Source: Labrys sp. KNU-23 | Lineage (GTDB): Bacteria > Pseudomonadota > Alphaproteobacteria > Rhizobiales > Labraceae | DNA length: 64,000 nucleotides | NCBI RefSeq assembly: GCF_008330945.1 | Contig: NZ_CP043489.1 | Coordinates: 248,001 to 312,000, forward strand | Reading direction: 5' to 3' | Shown here: piece after piece, positions 29,121 to 37,636 of the stretch | Position numbering within the stretch: position 1 is the stretch's first letter | How the letters are laid out: each line of letters begins with the position of its first letter | Notes under the pieces: model-generated | Database searches by the model: none | Seen by the model: the letters and a program-made list of their open reading frames with translations, nothing else | Told to the model about the DNA's origin: nothing | Position numbers and translations under genes: made by a program

Positions 29121-29221
29121 GCGTTCTGCGACGAGGCGGGATCGCCAGGCATCGCAAAGACACATCGAAGCAGCGACGCCAGGGCAAACCAGCGTTCAGG
29201 CGTGAACGCGCTTTGCCCTAG
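29121..29221 (+). repeat. composite intergenic repeat, copy B
   Basis: Same modules and order as copy A: GCGTTCTGCGACGAGGCGG..ATCGC, ATCGCAAAGACAC, then the hairpin AGGGCAAA...GCGTTC...GAACGCGC TTTGCCCTAG. Paired changes keep the hairpin (AGGGC with GCCCT here, AGAGC with GCTCT in copy A), which suggests selection on the stem. The terminal CTAG supplies the stop codon of the convergent-facing xdhC gene (CTA at 29218-29220 reads TAG on the minus strand). Confidence 0.75.
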
Positions 29222-30219
29222 GCCTGCCGCCGGCCGTCTTTCAGGACCGGCATCCGGCTGCCAGCCTGACGGGGTAACTGCAAGATCTGGGCCACGACGG
29301 AAGCTGCGATAACCGCCGGCTCCTTGCCCTCGATGCCGGGCACTCCGATCGGGCAGATCATGCCCTCGACCAGGCGTTCCGCCAGGCCCGCTTGCCGCAA
29401 TTGCGAGAGGAAGCGGGCTCGCTTGGTCTGGGAGCCGATCACGCCGACATAGGCAAAGCGATCCGCCGCCAAGGCCGTCGAAACGATGGCAAGATCGAGC
29501 GCATGGCTATGTGTCATGACGACGATGCGCGCATGATCGGGTGCGCCGGCCAGGATCCGCCCGGGCTCCGTATCACGGCGGAGCACGACATGCTGAGGCA
29601 CGTGGCTCGGGAAGGCGTCGGGCCGAGCATCGCACCAGACCACATCGATCGGCAGAGGCGCCAACGCCAGGATCAAGGCCCGGCCGACATGGCCGGCTCC
29701 GAATAGATAGAGAGAGGGGTTTGCAGGCTCCAGTCTTTCGAGCAGGCGCCCATCCGGCAGAAAACGGCTGGCCGCTTCTGCGGGCAACCCTTGCGCCTCG
29801 GCATTTGTTGCCGGGCGACGCATGAAACCGCCCCGGTCCTGCGGCGTGCCGATGATGACATGTTCCCTGGTGACCGACGGCGCCTCAAGTTCGCTCAGCC
29901 ATGCGAGATCGTCTCGTTCCAGGCGTTCCAGCATTAGGCCGACCCGGCCGCCACAGCACTGGCCGAGATCGGGGCCCAGGGCCTTGTCCACCGAACGCAT
30001 GCGGCGGCCGTCCCTGGCAGAGAGCAGAGCCTGAGCTTCCGCCAACACCTGCCATTCCAGGGTGCCGCCACCAACCGTGCCGGAAAAGGCCCCGTCTGCC
30101 CGCACGGCCATGCGCGTGCCCACCTCGCGCGGGCTCGAGCCGCGCACGTCCATGATGGTGACGAGTACGGCGCGCCCGTCGCGTTCGACCATGGCCTTCA
30201 GCGTCGCGAAGATCCCCAT
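29218..30219 (-). CDS. xdhC: xanthine dehydrogenase accessory protein
   Basis: 333-residue XdhC. In Rhodobacter this protein binds molybdenum cofactor, helps its sulfuration and inserts it into xanthine dehydrogenase. The N-terminal XdhC/CoxI domain has GSSPREVGTRM and GTVGGGTLEWQ; the C-terminal Rossmann-like domain has LYLFGAGHVGRAL and YVGVIGSQTKRARF. The start at 30219 begins the first conserved strand; an ATG 18 bases earlier is possible. xdhA and xdhB are not in the window. It lies upstream of the nucleoside importer in the same direction. Confidence 0.92.
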   Translation of the reverse strand: MGIFATLKAMVERDGRAVLVTIMDVRGSSPREVGTRMAVRADGAFSGTVGGGTLEWQVLAEAQALLSARDGRRMRSVDKALGPDLGQCCGGRVGLMLERLERDDLAWLSELEAPSVTREHVIIGTPQDRGGFMRRPATNAEAQGLPAEAASRFLPDGRLLERLEPANPSLYLFGAGHVGRALILALAPLPIDVVWCDARPDAFPSHVPQHVVLRRDTEPGRILAGAPDHARIVVMTHSHALDLAIVSTALAADRFAYVGVIGSQTKRARFLSQLRQAGLAERLVEGMICPIGVPGIEGKEPAVIAASVVAQILQLPRQAGSRMPVLKDGRRQA

Positions 30220-30321
30220 CGCTCTGCCCGCATGCATGCCGGTTTTGGTGCCGGCATCATAACGCTTCGGGGCGACCGCGCCAAAGCCCGTTTGGGCGGC
30301 CGATCTTCAGACCAGCCCCGA

Positions 30322-31530
30322 TCACAGCGCCTTGTCGAGCGCCTGCGCGAAATCGGCGATCAGGTCGTCGGCGCTCTCGATGCCGGCCGAAAAACGCAGC
30401 ATGCCCTGGCGGATGCCCATGCCCAGGCGCGCATCTTCCTCGAAGCGCTGGTGGGTGGTGGTCGAGGGATGGGTGATCAGGCTCTTGGTGTCCCCGAGAT
30501 TGTTGGAGATACGGGTGATCTTCAGCGCGTTGGCAACCTTGAACGCCGCGCTCTTGCCGCCCTTGACCTCGAAGGTCACCAGCGTGCCGCCCGCCTTCAT
30601 CTGGCGGCGTGCGAGTTTCGCCTGCGGATGATCGTCGCGGAAGGGATAGATCACGCGCTCGATCGCCTTATGATCGGCCAGGGCATCGGCGACCTTCACC
30701 GCATTGGCGATCTGGCGCTCGACGCGCAGTTCGAGCGTCTCCAGCCCCTTGAGCATCACCCAGGCATTGAAGGGCGAGATCGAGGGACCGGTCTGGCGCA
30801 GATAGGTATGGATGTGGTCGTTGATGAACTTCTCGGACGCCAGGATCACGCCTGCGAGGCACCGGCCCTGCCCGTCGATGTGCTTGGTGGCCGAATAGAC
30901 CACGCAATCGGCGCCAAGCGCGAGCGGGCTCTGCAGCAACGGCGTGGCGAAGACATTGTCCACCACCAGCGTGGCGCCGGCGCTCTTGGCGATCTTTGCG
31001 ATGGCGGCGACATCAAGGATCTCGAGGGTGGGATTGGTCGGGCTTTCGAGGAAGAACACCTTCGTCTCCGGCCGCACCGCGGCCTGCCATTGGGCAAGCT
31101 CAGTGCCGTCGACCAGGGTCGAGGTGACGCCGAAACGCGGCAGCAGTTCCTCGATGACATAGCGGCAGGAGCCGAACAGCGCCTTGGCGGCAACGACATG
31201 ATCGCCCGTCTTGAGCTGGCCGATCAGGGTCGCTGTGACGGCCGCCATGCCCGATGCGGTGGCGCGGGCGGCCTCGGCTCCCTCCAGTTCCGCCATGCGC
31301 TGCTCGAACATCGCCACGGTGGGATTGGAAAAACGGCTATAGATGAAGCCGGCATCCTCACCCTTGAAGCGGGCTTCCGCCTGTTCGGCGCTCTCGTAGA
31401 CAAATCCCTGGGTGAGGAACAGCGCCTCCGACGTCTCCGCATATTGCGAGCGCAGCGTGCCGGCATGCACGAGCCGGGTGGCCGGGCGCAATTCCCGGGT
31501 GGAAGGTGCTGAAGTCAAAGGTTTGGTCAT
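30322..31530 (-). CDS. metZ: O-succinylhomoserine sulfhydrylase
   Basis: 402-residue PLP enzyme that makes homocysteine directly from O-succinylhomoserine and sulfide. PLP lysine is in YSATKHIDGQGR; IYSRFSNPTVAMFE, ATASGMAAVTA and VDNVFATPLLQ are family motifs, and FLTQGFVYESAEQAE favours MetZ over cystathionine gamma-synthase. ATG 31530 is chosen: the frame is open further upstream but that part overlaps the SAM-II riboswitch. High SAM should shut it down through the riboswitch about 50 bases upstream. Confidence 0.93.
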   Translation of the reverse strand: MTKPLTSAPSTRELRPATRLVHAGTLRSQYAETSEALFLTQGFVYESAEQAEARFKGEDAGFIYSRFSNPTVAMFEQRMAELEGAEAARATASGMAAVTATLIGQLKTGDHVVAAKALFGSCRYVIEELLPRFGVTSTLVDGTELAQWQAAVRPETKVFFLESPTNPTLEILDVAAIAKIAKSAGATLVVDNVFATPLLQSPLALGADCVVYSATKHIDGQGRCLAGVILASEKFINDHIHTYLRQTGPSISPFNAWVMLKGLETLELRVERQIANAVKVADALADHKAIERVIYPFRDDHPQAKLARRQMKAGGTLVTFEVKGGKSAAFKVANALKITRISNNLGDTKSLITHPSTTTHQRFEEDARLGMGIRQGMLRFSAGIESADDLIADFAQALDKAL

Positions 31531-31581
31531 CTGCGGCAATCCCGATAGCCGCAAGTCGAGCGCCAGCGCTCTTTCCCACGG

Positions 31582-31640
31582 CCCTTTAGCGAGTTGTTTT
31601 ACGTGGCTGCAAGCCGGCCGGCCCAAATCCACCACGACGA
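31582..31640 (-). ncRNA. SAM-II riboswitch
   Basis: On the minus strand, CGTGG (31636-31632) pairs with CCACG (31606-31602); between them are GATTTG and the GCTTGCAGCCACG block, and after them comes AAAACAACTCGCTAAAGGG (to 31582). These are the conserved elements of the SAM-II pseudoknot (GAUUU, UUGCA before P1', and GCUAAA at the 3' side). It stands before metZ, the usual position in alphaproteobacteria. A weak promoter (TTGACG near 31676) lies directly upstream. Confidence 0.9.
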
Positions 31641-31737
31641 AGACTGTTGAGTAGCCCTACTCCTGGATGGCGTCAATGGATGGTTTCGTCTAGCAAGACC
31701 AGGAACCGCAATAAGCTGGCAGAAAAAAGCGAGAGCC

Positions 31738-32856
31738 ATGCCCTCCCCGAACATCCCGCATTCCCCAGGCCTTCTGCACACTTTTGGCATCCTGCCCTCC
31801 CAGGCGATTGCTGGCCTGGTCGAGACGGGAGCCGTCCGCATCGAACAACCCCTCGCTTCGGACCAGATCCAGCCGGCGAGTCTCGATCTGCGCCTCGGCG
31901 CCAAGGCCTACCGCATGCGGGCGAGCTTCCTGCCGGGGCCGCGCAGCACCGTGGCCGAGCGCATCAGGGACCTCGCCTTGCACGAGATCGATCTGACCAA
32001 GGGCGCGGTGCTGGAAACGGGATGCGTCTATATCGTGCCCCTGCTCGAAAGCCTGCGGATGCCGGACGGCGTTCTCGCCTCCACCAATCCCAAGAGCTCG
32101 ACCGGTCGCCTCGACGTCTTCACCCGTGTGATAACCGACCATGCCCGCGCCTTCGATCAGGTCGAGGCCGGCTATGACGGGCCGCTCTATGCCGAAATCG
32201 GCCCCCGCACCTTCCCTGTGCTGGTCAGGACGGGATCGCGTCTCAGCCAGATCCGTTTCCGTCGCGGCGAAGCCCGCATCGACGACGCTTCCCTGCGCGA
32301 ATTGCAGCGCCGCATGGGCCTGGTTTCGTCGCCCGATCCTGATATCGCCGGTGGCGTCGCCGTCTCCGTCGACCTCACCGGTTTCGGCGACGGTATCGTC
32401 GGCTACCGTGCCAAGCGCCACACCGCCGTTGTTGACGTCGACAAGCGGGCTGCCTGTGACCTGCTCGATTTCTGGGAGCCCATCCCGCATCGCGGCAAGA
32501 ACGACATGATCCTCGACCCGGATGAGTTCTACATCCTGGCGTCCAAGGAAGCCGTGCATGTGCCGCCGGAATTCGCGGCAGAAATGGTGCCGTTCGATCC
32601 GCTGGTGGGCGAGTTCCGCGTGCATTACGCCGGCTTCTTCGATCCCGGCTTCGGCTACTCGCCCGACGGCATGGAGGCGGCGCGGGCCGTGCTCGAAGTG
32701 CGCTCGCGCGAAGTGCCCTTCATCGTCGAGGATGGCCAGATCGTCGGGCGCCTGATCTATGAGCGCATGCTCGAACGCCCTAGGATCCTCTACGGCTCCG
32801 GCCTGAATTCGAACTATCAGGGCCAGGCGCTGAAGCTGTCGAAGCATTTCCGATAA
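31738..32856 (+). CDS. dcd: 2'-deoxycytidine 5'-triphosphate deaminase, double-length alphaproteobacterial type
   Basis: 372-residue protein, about twice the length of E. coli Dcd. The first half has the dUTPase/Dcd-fold pattern (QIQPASLDLRLG, VLASTNPKSSTGRLDVF, EVG-like VEAGYDGPLYAEI, RLSQIRF) and the second half repeats the fold in weaker form. It makes dUTP from dCTP, feeding thymidylate synthesis. Transcribed divergently from metZ, so the 207-base spacer holds both promoters and the riboswitch. The double form is known in this class of bacteria. Confidence 0.88.
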   Translation: MPSPNIPHSPGLLHTFGILPSQAIAGLVETGAVRIEQPLASDQIQPASLDLRLGAKAYRMRASFLPGPRSTVAERIRDLALHEIDLTKGAVLETGCVYIVPLLESLRMPDGVLASTNPKSSTGRLDVFTRVITDHARAFDQVEAGYDGPLYAEIGPRTFPVLVRTGSRLSQIRFRRGEARIDDASLRELQRRMGLVSSPDPDIAGGVAVSVDLTGFGDGIVGYRAKRHTAVVDVDKRAACDLLDFWEPIPHRGKNDMILDPDEFYILASKEAVHVPPEFAAEMVPFDPLVGEFRVHYAGFFDPGFGYSPDGMEAARAVLEVRSREVPFIVEDGQIVGRLIYERMLERPRILYGSGLNSNYQGQALKLSKHFR

Positions 32857-32867
32857 GCCATCGCCTC

Positions 32868-32909
32868 ATGAAAAGGGGCAGTTCCAATGGAACCGCCCCC
32901 CTTTTCATG
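32868..32909. terminator. two-way intrinsic terminator between dcd and the ACS transporter
   Basis: GGGGCAGTTCC and GGAACCGCCCC form a strong stem with an AAT loop, with AAAA before and TTTT after, so U-tracts are available in both directions. It lies between convergent stops at 32856 and 32929. Confidence 0.88.
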
Positions 32910-32928
32910 CCGCCTGCGTGAAGTCACT

Positions 32929-34266
32929 TCAGGCCGGTTTCGCCCGCCGCTCGAAGGACACGACGAACTTCACGATCAGCAGGAACGTGGCGGCCTCCAC
33001 CGCAGCGACGATCCAAAGACCGGTCGACATGGCGCCGGCATCTCTCAGGTAGCCCATCAGATAGGGCGCGCCGAAGCCCGCAAGATTGGCCACCGAGTTG
33101 ATCAGGGCGATGCCGACGGCAGCAGCCGAGCCGGCCAGGAAATGGTTCGGCATCTGCCAGAATACCGGGATCGCCGACATGGTGCCGACCACGGCCAGGG
33201 CGAGCGCCCCCAAAGCCAGCGGCGCGCTGCCGGGTACGGCAAAACCGAGGATGGTGAGGCCGATCGCTCCAGCCAGAGCAGCCAGGCCGCAGTGATAGCG
33301 CACTTCATTGGCACGGTCGGAATGGATGCCGTTGGAGATCATGCCGACGGCGCCGCAGGCATAGATCGCCGCCATGATCCAGCCCACCGTGGCCGGGCTG
33401 GTGAAGCCGACTTCACGCACGATGGTGGGACCGAAGAAGGTCAACGCGGAATTGGCCATGATGATGCAGAAGAAGATGGCGATGAACTTCCATACGATCG
33501 GGTTCTTCAATGACTGCAGCACATTGTGCTCGCGATGACCAAGGGCCTTGCGGTCACGATCGAGGTCGCTGGTCAGCAGCCGGCGCTCGTCGGCACTCAA
33601 CCAATGGGCGTGGTCGGGCTTGTCGGTCAAATAATAGAGGGTGGCCAGGCCAGCCAGGACCGAGGGGATGCCTTCCAGCAGGAACACCCATTGCCAGCCC
33701 GCCCAGCCATTCGCGCCGCCGAGCTGGGTCATGATGGTGCCCGCCATCGGCCCGCCCACCACACCCGCCAATGCCGATGCCGACATGAACAGGCCAAAGG
33801 CCTTGGCACGGCGCAGCGATGGGAACCAGTAGGTGAGGTAGAGAATGACGCCGGGATAGAAGCCGGCTTCGAACACGCCGAGCAGGAAGCGCAGCGTGTA
33901 GAACTGCCAGGGCGTGGTGACGAACATCATCAGGATGCAGATGATGCCCCAGCCGATGGTGATCCGGGCGAGGGTTCGCTTGGCGCCGATCCGTTCGAGC
34001 AACATGTTGCTCGGGACTTCGAAGAAGAAGTAGCCAAGGAAGAACACGCCGGCACCCAGGCCATAGACCGTTTCGCTGAATTGCAGATCCTGGAGCATGG
34101 TCAGCTTGGCAAAGCCGACATTGACGCGGTCGATCCATGCCAGCACCCACAGGAACATCAGGAAAGGCAGGAGGCGCCAGGTCACCTTCTTGTAGAGCGC
34201 TTCCAGTTGCGGAGTAGCCGCATCCGTGAGTGCCCCTCCCGGCTCGGTCATCGCATTTGCGGTCAT
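32929..34266 (-). CDS. MFS transporter, anion:cation symporter (ACS) family
   Basis: 445-residue twelve-helix importer. WVLAWIDRVNVGFAKLTM, the loop ERIGAKRTLARI and LGVFEAGFYPGVILYLTYWFP are ACS signatures; members carry organic acids such as tartrate, phthalate, nicotinate or allantoate. It follows uraD on the minus strand, so a ureide or urate-derived acid is a sensible guess. Confidence 0.9.
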   Translation of the reverse strand: MTANAMTEPGGALTDAATPQLEALYKKVTWRLLPFLMFLWVLAWIDRVNVGFAKLTMLQDLQFSETVYGLGAGVFFLGYFFFEVPSNMLLERIGAKRTLARITIGWGIICILMMFVTTPWQFYTLRFLLGVFEAGFYPGVILYLTYWFPSLRRAKAFGLFMSASALAGVVGGPMAGTIMTQLGGANGWAGWQWVFLLEGIPSVLAGLATLYYLTDKPDHAHWLSADERRLLTSDLDRDRKALGHREHNVLQSLKNPIVWKFIAIFFCIIMANSALTFFGPTIVREVGFTSPATVGWIMAAIYACGAVGMISNGIHSDRANEVRYHCGLAALAGAIGLTILGFAVPGSAPLALGALALAVVGTMSAIPVFWQMPNHFLAGSAAAVGIALINSVANLAGFGAPYLMGYLRDAGAMSTGLWIVAAVEAATFLLIVKFVVSFERRAKPA

Positions 34267-34400
34267 GGTTTTCTCCCTTATGTCTTATTCATTGACCGGC
34301 CTTGCGGCGGCGAGATGCACCCCGCCGTCTGCGTCATCGCGCGAGCCGCCTTCTTGCCGGTAGCGGTGCGCCTGTCGGGGTCGTCCTGGGACGGAACCGC

Positions 34401-34432
34401 GTGTCACCCGGCCCTGCGGCGCGAGGTGACAC
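34401..34432 (-). terminator. hairpin between uraD and the ACS transporter
   Basis: GTGTCACC (34401-34408) pairs perfectly with GGTGACAC (34425-34432) over 16 bases, 8 bases beyond the uraD stop on the minus strand. There is no U-tract, so partial termination or mRNA processing is more likely than full termination. Confidence 0.45.
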
Positions 34433-34439
34433 CTGGTCG

Positions 34440-34979
34440 TCAGGCTGCAGGCGCCACGGCCTGCCTGGCCTCGTGATGGAGCAAGGCATCCAGCCGGTAG
34501 CGGCTGATGAACGCGATCTGGCGCAGGGCCTCGCGACGCTCCTCTTCGCTGCGGCGCAGGAGCCGGTGGCGGAATTCCGCGAAGATGCCGAGCCTGGTGT
34601 AGTGGCGCACGCATACGATGAACGGAAAGCCATGGCGGGCGCGGTATTTGCCGTTCAATTCGTCCATGGCCGAGACTTCAGAGGCAGAGAGCCGATCAAG
34701 CCCGGCCGTTCCCTGCTCTTCCACCGACTCTGCCGTCATCGTCCCCTGCTTGGCTTCCCTGCCGGCAAGGTCGGGATGCGCGTTCAGGAAGGCTGCGATG
34801 CTCGCCTCATCCTGGCCGAGCACCACGGCCATCATCGCAGCATGCAGGCTATCCACGCTGTCGAACGGCCTGCGCTGCCAGACAGCCTCGGCGACCCAGC
34901 GGGAATTCTCGAAGACCGGCCCAAGCCGGGCGGTGAACGCCTCGCGATTGGCCGCATTCAAGCTCGTCAGATCGATCAA
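34440..34979 (-). CDS. uraD: OHCU decarboxylase
   Basis: 179-residue enzyme that decarboxylates 2-oxo-4-hydroxy-4-carboxy-5-ureidoimidazoline to S-allantoin, the last step of urate breakdown. The catalytic His is in NAHPDLAG (about residue 66-73), and the conserved end motif NGKYRARHGFPFIVCVRHYT is clear. Paired with an ACS transporter downstream and a divergent LysR regulator. No urate oxidase or HIU hydrolase is in the window. Confidence 0.92.
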   Translation of the reverse strand: MIDLTSLNAANREAFTARLGPVFENSRWVAEAVWQRRPFDSVDSLHAAMMAVVLGQDEASIAAFLNAHPDLAGREAKQGTMTAESVEEQGTAGLDRLSASEVSAMDELNGKYRARHGFPFIVCVRHYTRLGIFAEFRHRLLRRSEEERREALRQIAFISRYRLDALLHHEARQAVAPAA

Positions 34980-35052
34980 GACATCGCTCCACGGGACTTT
35001 TGGTTGTTATTTTGACGGGGTCGCTGAATTCCTGTGAGCAAAAGGATGCGCC

Positions 35053-35071
35053 TTGACACATATTAGGTCAA
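35053..35071. promoter_or_regulatory. possible LysR operator between uraD and lysR
   Basis: TTGAC-N9-GTCAA is a 19-base dyad that contains the T-N11-A core of LysR-type sites; its first half is also a -35-like TTGACA pointing toward the LysR gene. Placed 99 bases before the LysR start and 74 before uraD. The spacer is AT-rich. Confidence 0.4.
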
Positions 35072-35169
35072 TTTGATGAGATGAATGATCAATATTAGAA
35101 AAATCGAATAAGACTGGATCAGCATCGATGGGGTGGACCTCTGATGCCCCCTGAACGGAGGGAGGACGA

Positions 35170-36120
35170 ATGAAGAAAGATGCGCTGGTGGATCTCAGTC
35201 TGCTTCGCATCTTCTGCATCCTGATGAGCGAGTGCAGCGTTTCGCGCACGGCCGTGCGCCTGGAAATGTCGCAGCCCGCCGTCAGCCTCGCCCTGGGGCG
35301 GCTGCGGGAGCATTTCGGCGATCAGTTGCTGATGCGAGGACGCGGTGGAATGGTGCCGACGGACCGTGCCCTGACGATCCTGCCTCGCATCCAGGCCCTC
35401 TTGATGGACGCAGAAGCCCTGGCGGATGACGCCGCTCCCTTCGACATATCGGCGAGCAACCACAGCTTCACGATCGCTTCGCCCGACTACCTGGCGCCCA
35501 TCTTTCTGGGCGATGTCATAGCGGCCGCCCGGCGCGAGGCACCGAATGTGCGGCTCGTCATCCGGGCACTCGGCCCCGATTTCGACTTCGAAAGCGCCCT
35601 GGCCAAGGGGGAGATCGATACCGTCATCGGCAACTGGCCGTCGCCGCCCAATTATCTGCGCCGTTCAGTATTGCTGGAGGACAAAGTCGTCTGCGTCATG
35701 GGCGCCCATCACCGGCTGGCGCATGGCCCGATCACCCAGGCCGACTATCTCTCCGCGGCCCATATCGTGCCGGTGTCCTATTCGGTCGCCCATCGCGGCC
35801 TGGTCGAAACCCATCTGAGCCGCCTGCGTCTTGTCCGCGAGCGGACTGTGGCGTTGTCCTATTTCGGCATGGCGCCCTATCTGCTGCTCGAATCCGATCT
35901 CATCTTCACCACCAGTCGCCATTTTGCGCGTTATTTCACAGCGTTCCTTCCTCTGGCGATACGCACCTCGCCAATCCGCTTCCCGGCGATGACGTTCTAT
36001 CAATTATGGCACGAGCGCTCGCATCATGCCCCGGCCCATCGGTGGCTACGCGAACTCATGGCCCGCTCGCGCAGCAGCATCGACGCCACGCGCCCGGCCA
36101 GGCTGGACGCCGAGGCCTAG
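35170..36120 (+). CDS. LysR-family transcriptional regulator
   Basis: 316 residues. N-terminal winged HTH: DLSLLRIFCILMSECSVSRTAVRLEMSQPAVSLALGRLREHFGDQLLMRGRGGMVPTDRA. The effector domain shows DTVIGNWPSPPNYLRRSVLLEDKVVCVMGAHHRL. It resembles the NodD/LinR-like branch in its HTH wording. Preceded by GGAGGGAGGACGA. Divergent from uraD, so it probably controls uraD and the transporter in response to a purine intermediate. Overlaps the convergent DHA2 gene by 4 bases. Confidence 0.9.
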   Translation: MKKDALVDLSLLRIFCILMSECSVSRTAVRLEMSQPAVSLALGRLREHFGDQLLMRGRGGMVPTDRALTILPRIQALLMDAEALADDAAPFDISASNHSFTIASPDYLAPIFLGDVIAAARREAPNVRLVIRALGPDFDFESALAKGEIDTVIGNWPSPPNYLRRSVLLEDKVVCVMGAHHRLAHGPITQADYLSAAHIVPVSYSVAHRGLVETHLSRLRLVRERTVALSYFGMAPYLLLESDLIFTTSRHFARYFTAFLPLAIRTSPIRFPAMTFYQLWHERSHHAPAHRWLRELMARSRSSIDATRPARLDAEA

Positions 36121-37526
36121 AATCGGTCTGGAGGTCGCCGGATTTTCGCAAAAGCGGCTGCCCGCCAGGCGATCGCAGCCGCCGAGATCTGCACCAGCCC
36201 GCCCATGGTCATGGCGCCGGCCAGTCCAGCCGGGCCGCCGCCAAGGCCGGCATAGAGCGAGCCGAGAATGGCAACGCCGACCGTCGCTCCGACCATGCGT
36301 GCCACATTGATGAGAGCGGAAGCCGTGCCGGCCCGCGCCGATGCAACCGCGCCCACAGCCTGCCCCATCAAGGGCCCCGTCGCCATGCCCATGCCGAGGC
36401 CGGTCAGGGCCAGGCCAATTTCCGCCGGCAGGATCGAGGGATGATGGCTGCCTGCCGCGATCGACAGGAGGCCACAACCGATGATAACTACTCCACCACC
36501 CGTCATCGCCGGCATGCCGAGCCTTCGGCCCAGAAAGCCCGAGAAGGGCGAAACCAGTACGAACACAGCGGCCATCGGCATCAGGGCAAGACCAGCCATG
36601 GTCGGACTGAGCTGGCCGGCCTCCTGCCAGAAGAGCGGCAACAGGAACAGGGCTCCATACATGCCGAAGGTCATGCCGGCGGTTGCCACGACGGCGCCGC
36701 GGAAGACCCGATTTTCGAAAATATCCAGTGGAACCAGCGCACTACGACCGCGTCTTCGTTCGACGGCGATGAAAAGGACCAGAGAAATAACCGCCAGCAG
36801 GACAGCCCCCAGGGCGATGCGCGGCGCCTCGCGCATTTCGATGGCGGCAAAGGCAAGGCCGCCGAGGGCAGCAGCCCCCAAGCCTTGAGCACCGGCATCG
36901 AAATCTCGCCCGTGGGGATCCGCGGATTCAGGAATGAACCGGCCAGCCAGGATCAAGGCCGCCAGACCGATCGGCACGACCACGAGAAAGATGCTCGGCC
37001 AGCCGAAGGCATGCAGCAGAAGGCCTCCGAGCGTCGGTCCGATTGCCATCGCAAGACCGTTGCAGGCGGCCCAAATCCCCAAAACCCGCCCCCGTTCGAC
37101 AGGATCGGGCCACATGACGCGCAGGATCGCCAGCGAAGACGGCATCAACAGCGCCGCTCCCAGGCCGGCGGTCGCCCGCGCCGCAATCAGCACTCCGATC
37201 GTGGGCGAGAAAGCGCACACGAGCGACGCCGCGGTGAAAATAGCGGCCCCGGCCATGAAGACCAGGCGACGCCCCTTGAGATCGGCCAGCAGGCCACCCG
37301 AGAGCAGCATGACGGCATAGACCAGATTATAGCCGTCCACGACCCATTGAAGTGCGCCGATCCCGGCCGAGAAGGCCTCCCCGATCGGACGGACCGCGAG
37401 GTTGACGACGGCCGTATCGACCTGCGCAATGAGCACGGCGAGGCACAATGTGGCCAGGGCAAGGCTGCGATGGTGCGCGCGCGAGCCGGGACGCTTCAGC
37501 GCGTGGATGTATTCCATGCCGGGCAC
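36117..37526 (-). CDS. MFS exporter, DHA2 (14-helix) family
   Basis: 469-residue multidrug:H+ antiporter. AQVDTAVVNLAVRPIGEAF (motif D1-like), WVVDGYNLVYAVMLLSGGLLADLKGRRLVF (motif A) and ALLMPSSLAILRVMWPDPVERGRVLGIWAACNGLAMAIGPTLGG (motif C) are all there. Divergent from an ArsR-type regulator 110 bases away, which probably represses it. Confidence 0.92.
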   Translation of the reverse strand: MPGMEYIHALKRPGSRAHHRSLALATLCLAVLIAQVDTAVVNLAVRPIGEAFSAGIGALQWVVDGYNLVYAVMLLSGGLLADLKGRRLVFMAGAAIFTAASLVCAFSPTIGVLIAARATAGLGAALLMPSSLAILRVMWPDPVERGRVLGIWAACNGLAMAIGPTLGGLLLHAFGWPSIFLVVVPIGLAALILAGRFIPESADPHGRDFDAGAQGLGAAALGGLAFAAIEMREAPRIALGAVLLAVISLVLFIAVERRRGRSALVPLDIFENRVFRGAVVATAGMTFGMYGALFLLPLFWQEAGQLSPTMAGLALMPMAAVFVLVSPFSGFLGRRLGMPAMTGGGVVIIGCGLLSIAAGSHHPSILPAEIGLALTGLGMGMATGPLMGQAVGAVASARAGTASALINVARMVGATVGVAILGSLYAGLGGGPAGLAGAMTMGGLVQISAAAIAWRAAAFAKIRRPPDRF

Positions 37527-37568
37527 CTCCGAAGGCGAGGTCCCTTCTTACCGCCCTGTTTGCGCCGG

Positions 37569-37592
37569 ATGCTTCGGTCGGCGTCGAAGCAT
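37569..37592. promoter_or_regulatory. dyad operator between the DHA2 exporter and the ArsR regulator
   Basis: ATGCTTCG (37569-37576) and CGAAGCAT (37585-37592) are perfect inverted halves with an 8-base spacer, centred in the 110-base divergent region. Size and symmetry suit a dimeric winged-helix repressor. Confidence 0.55.
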
Positions 37593-37636
37593 GCCGTAGC
37601 GAATTTGGTGCATAGTCACTCCAGAATGAGGATGCC

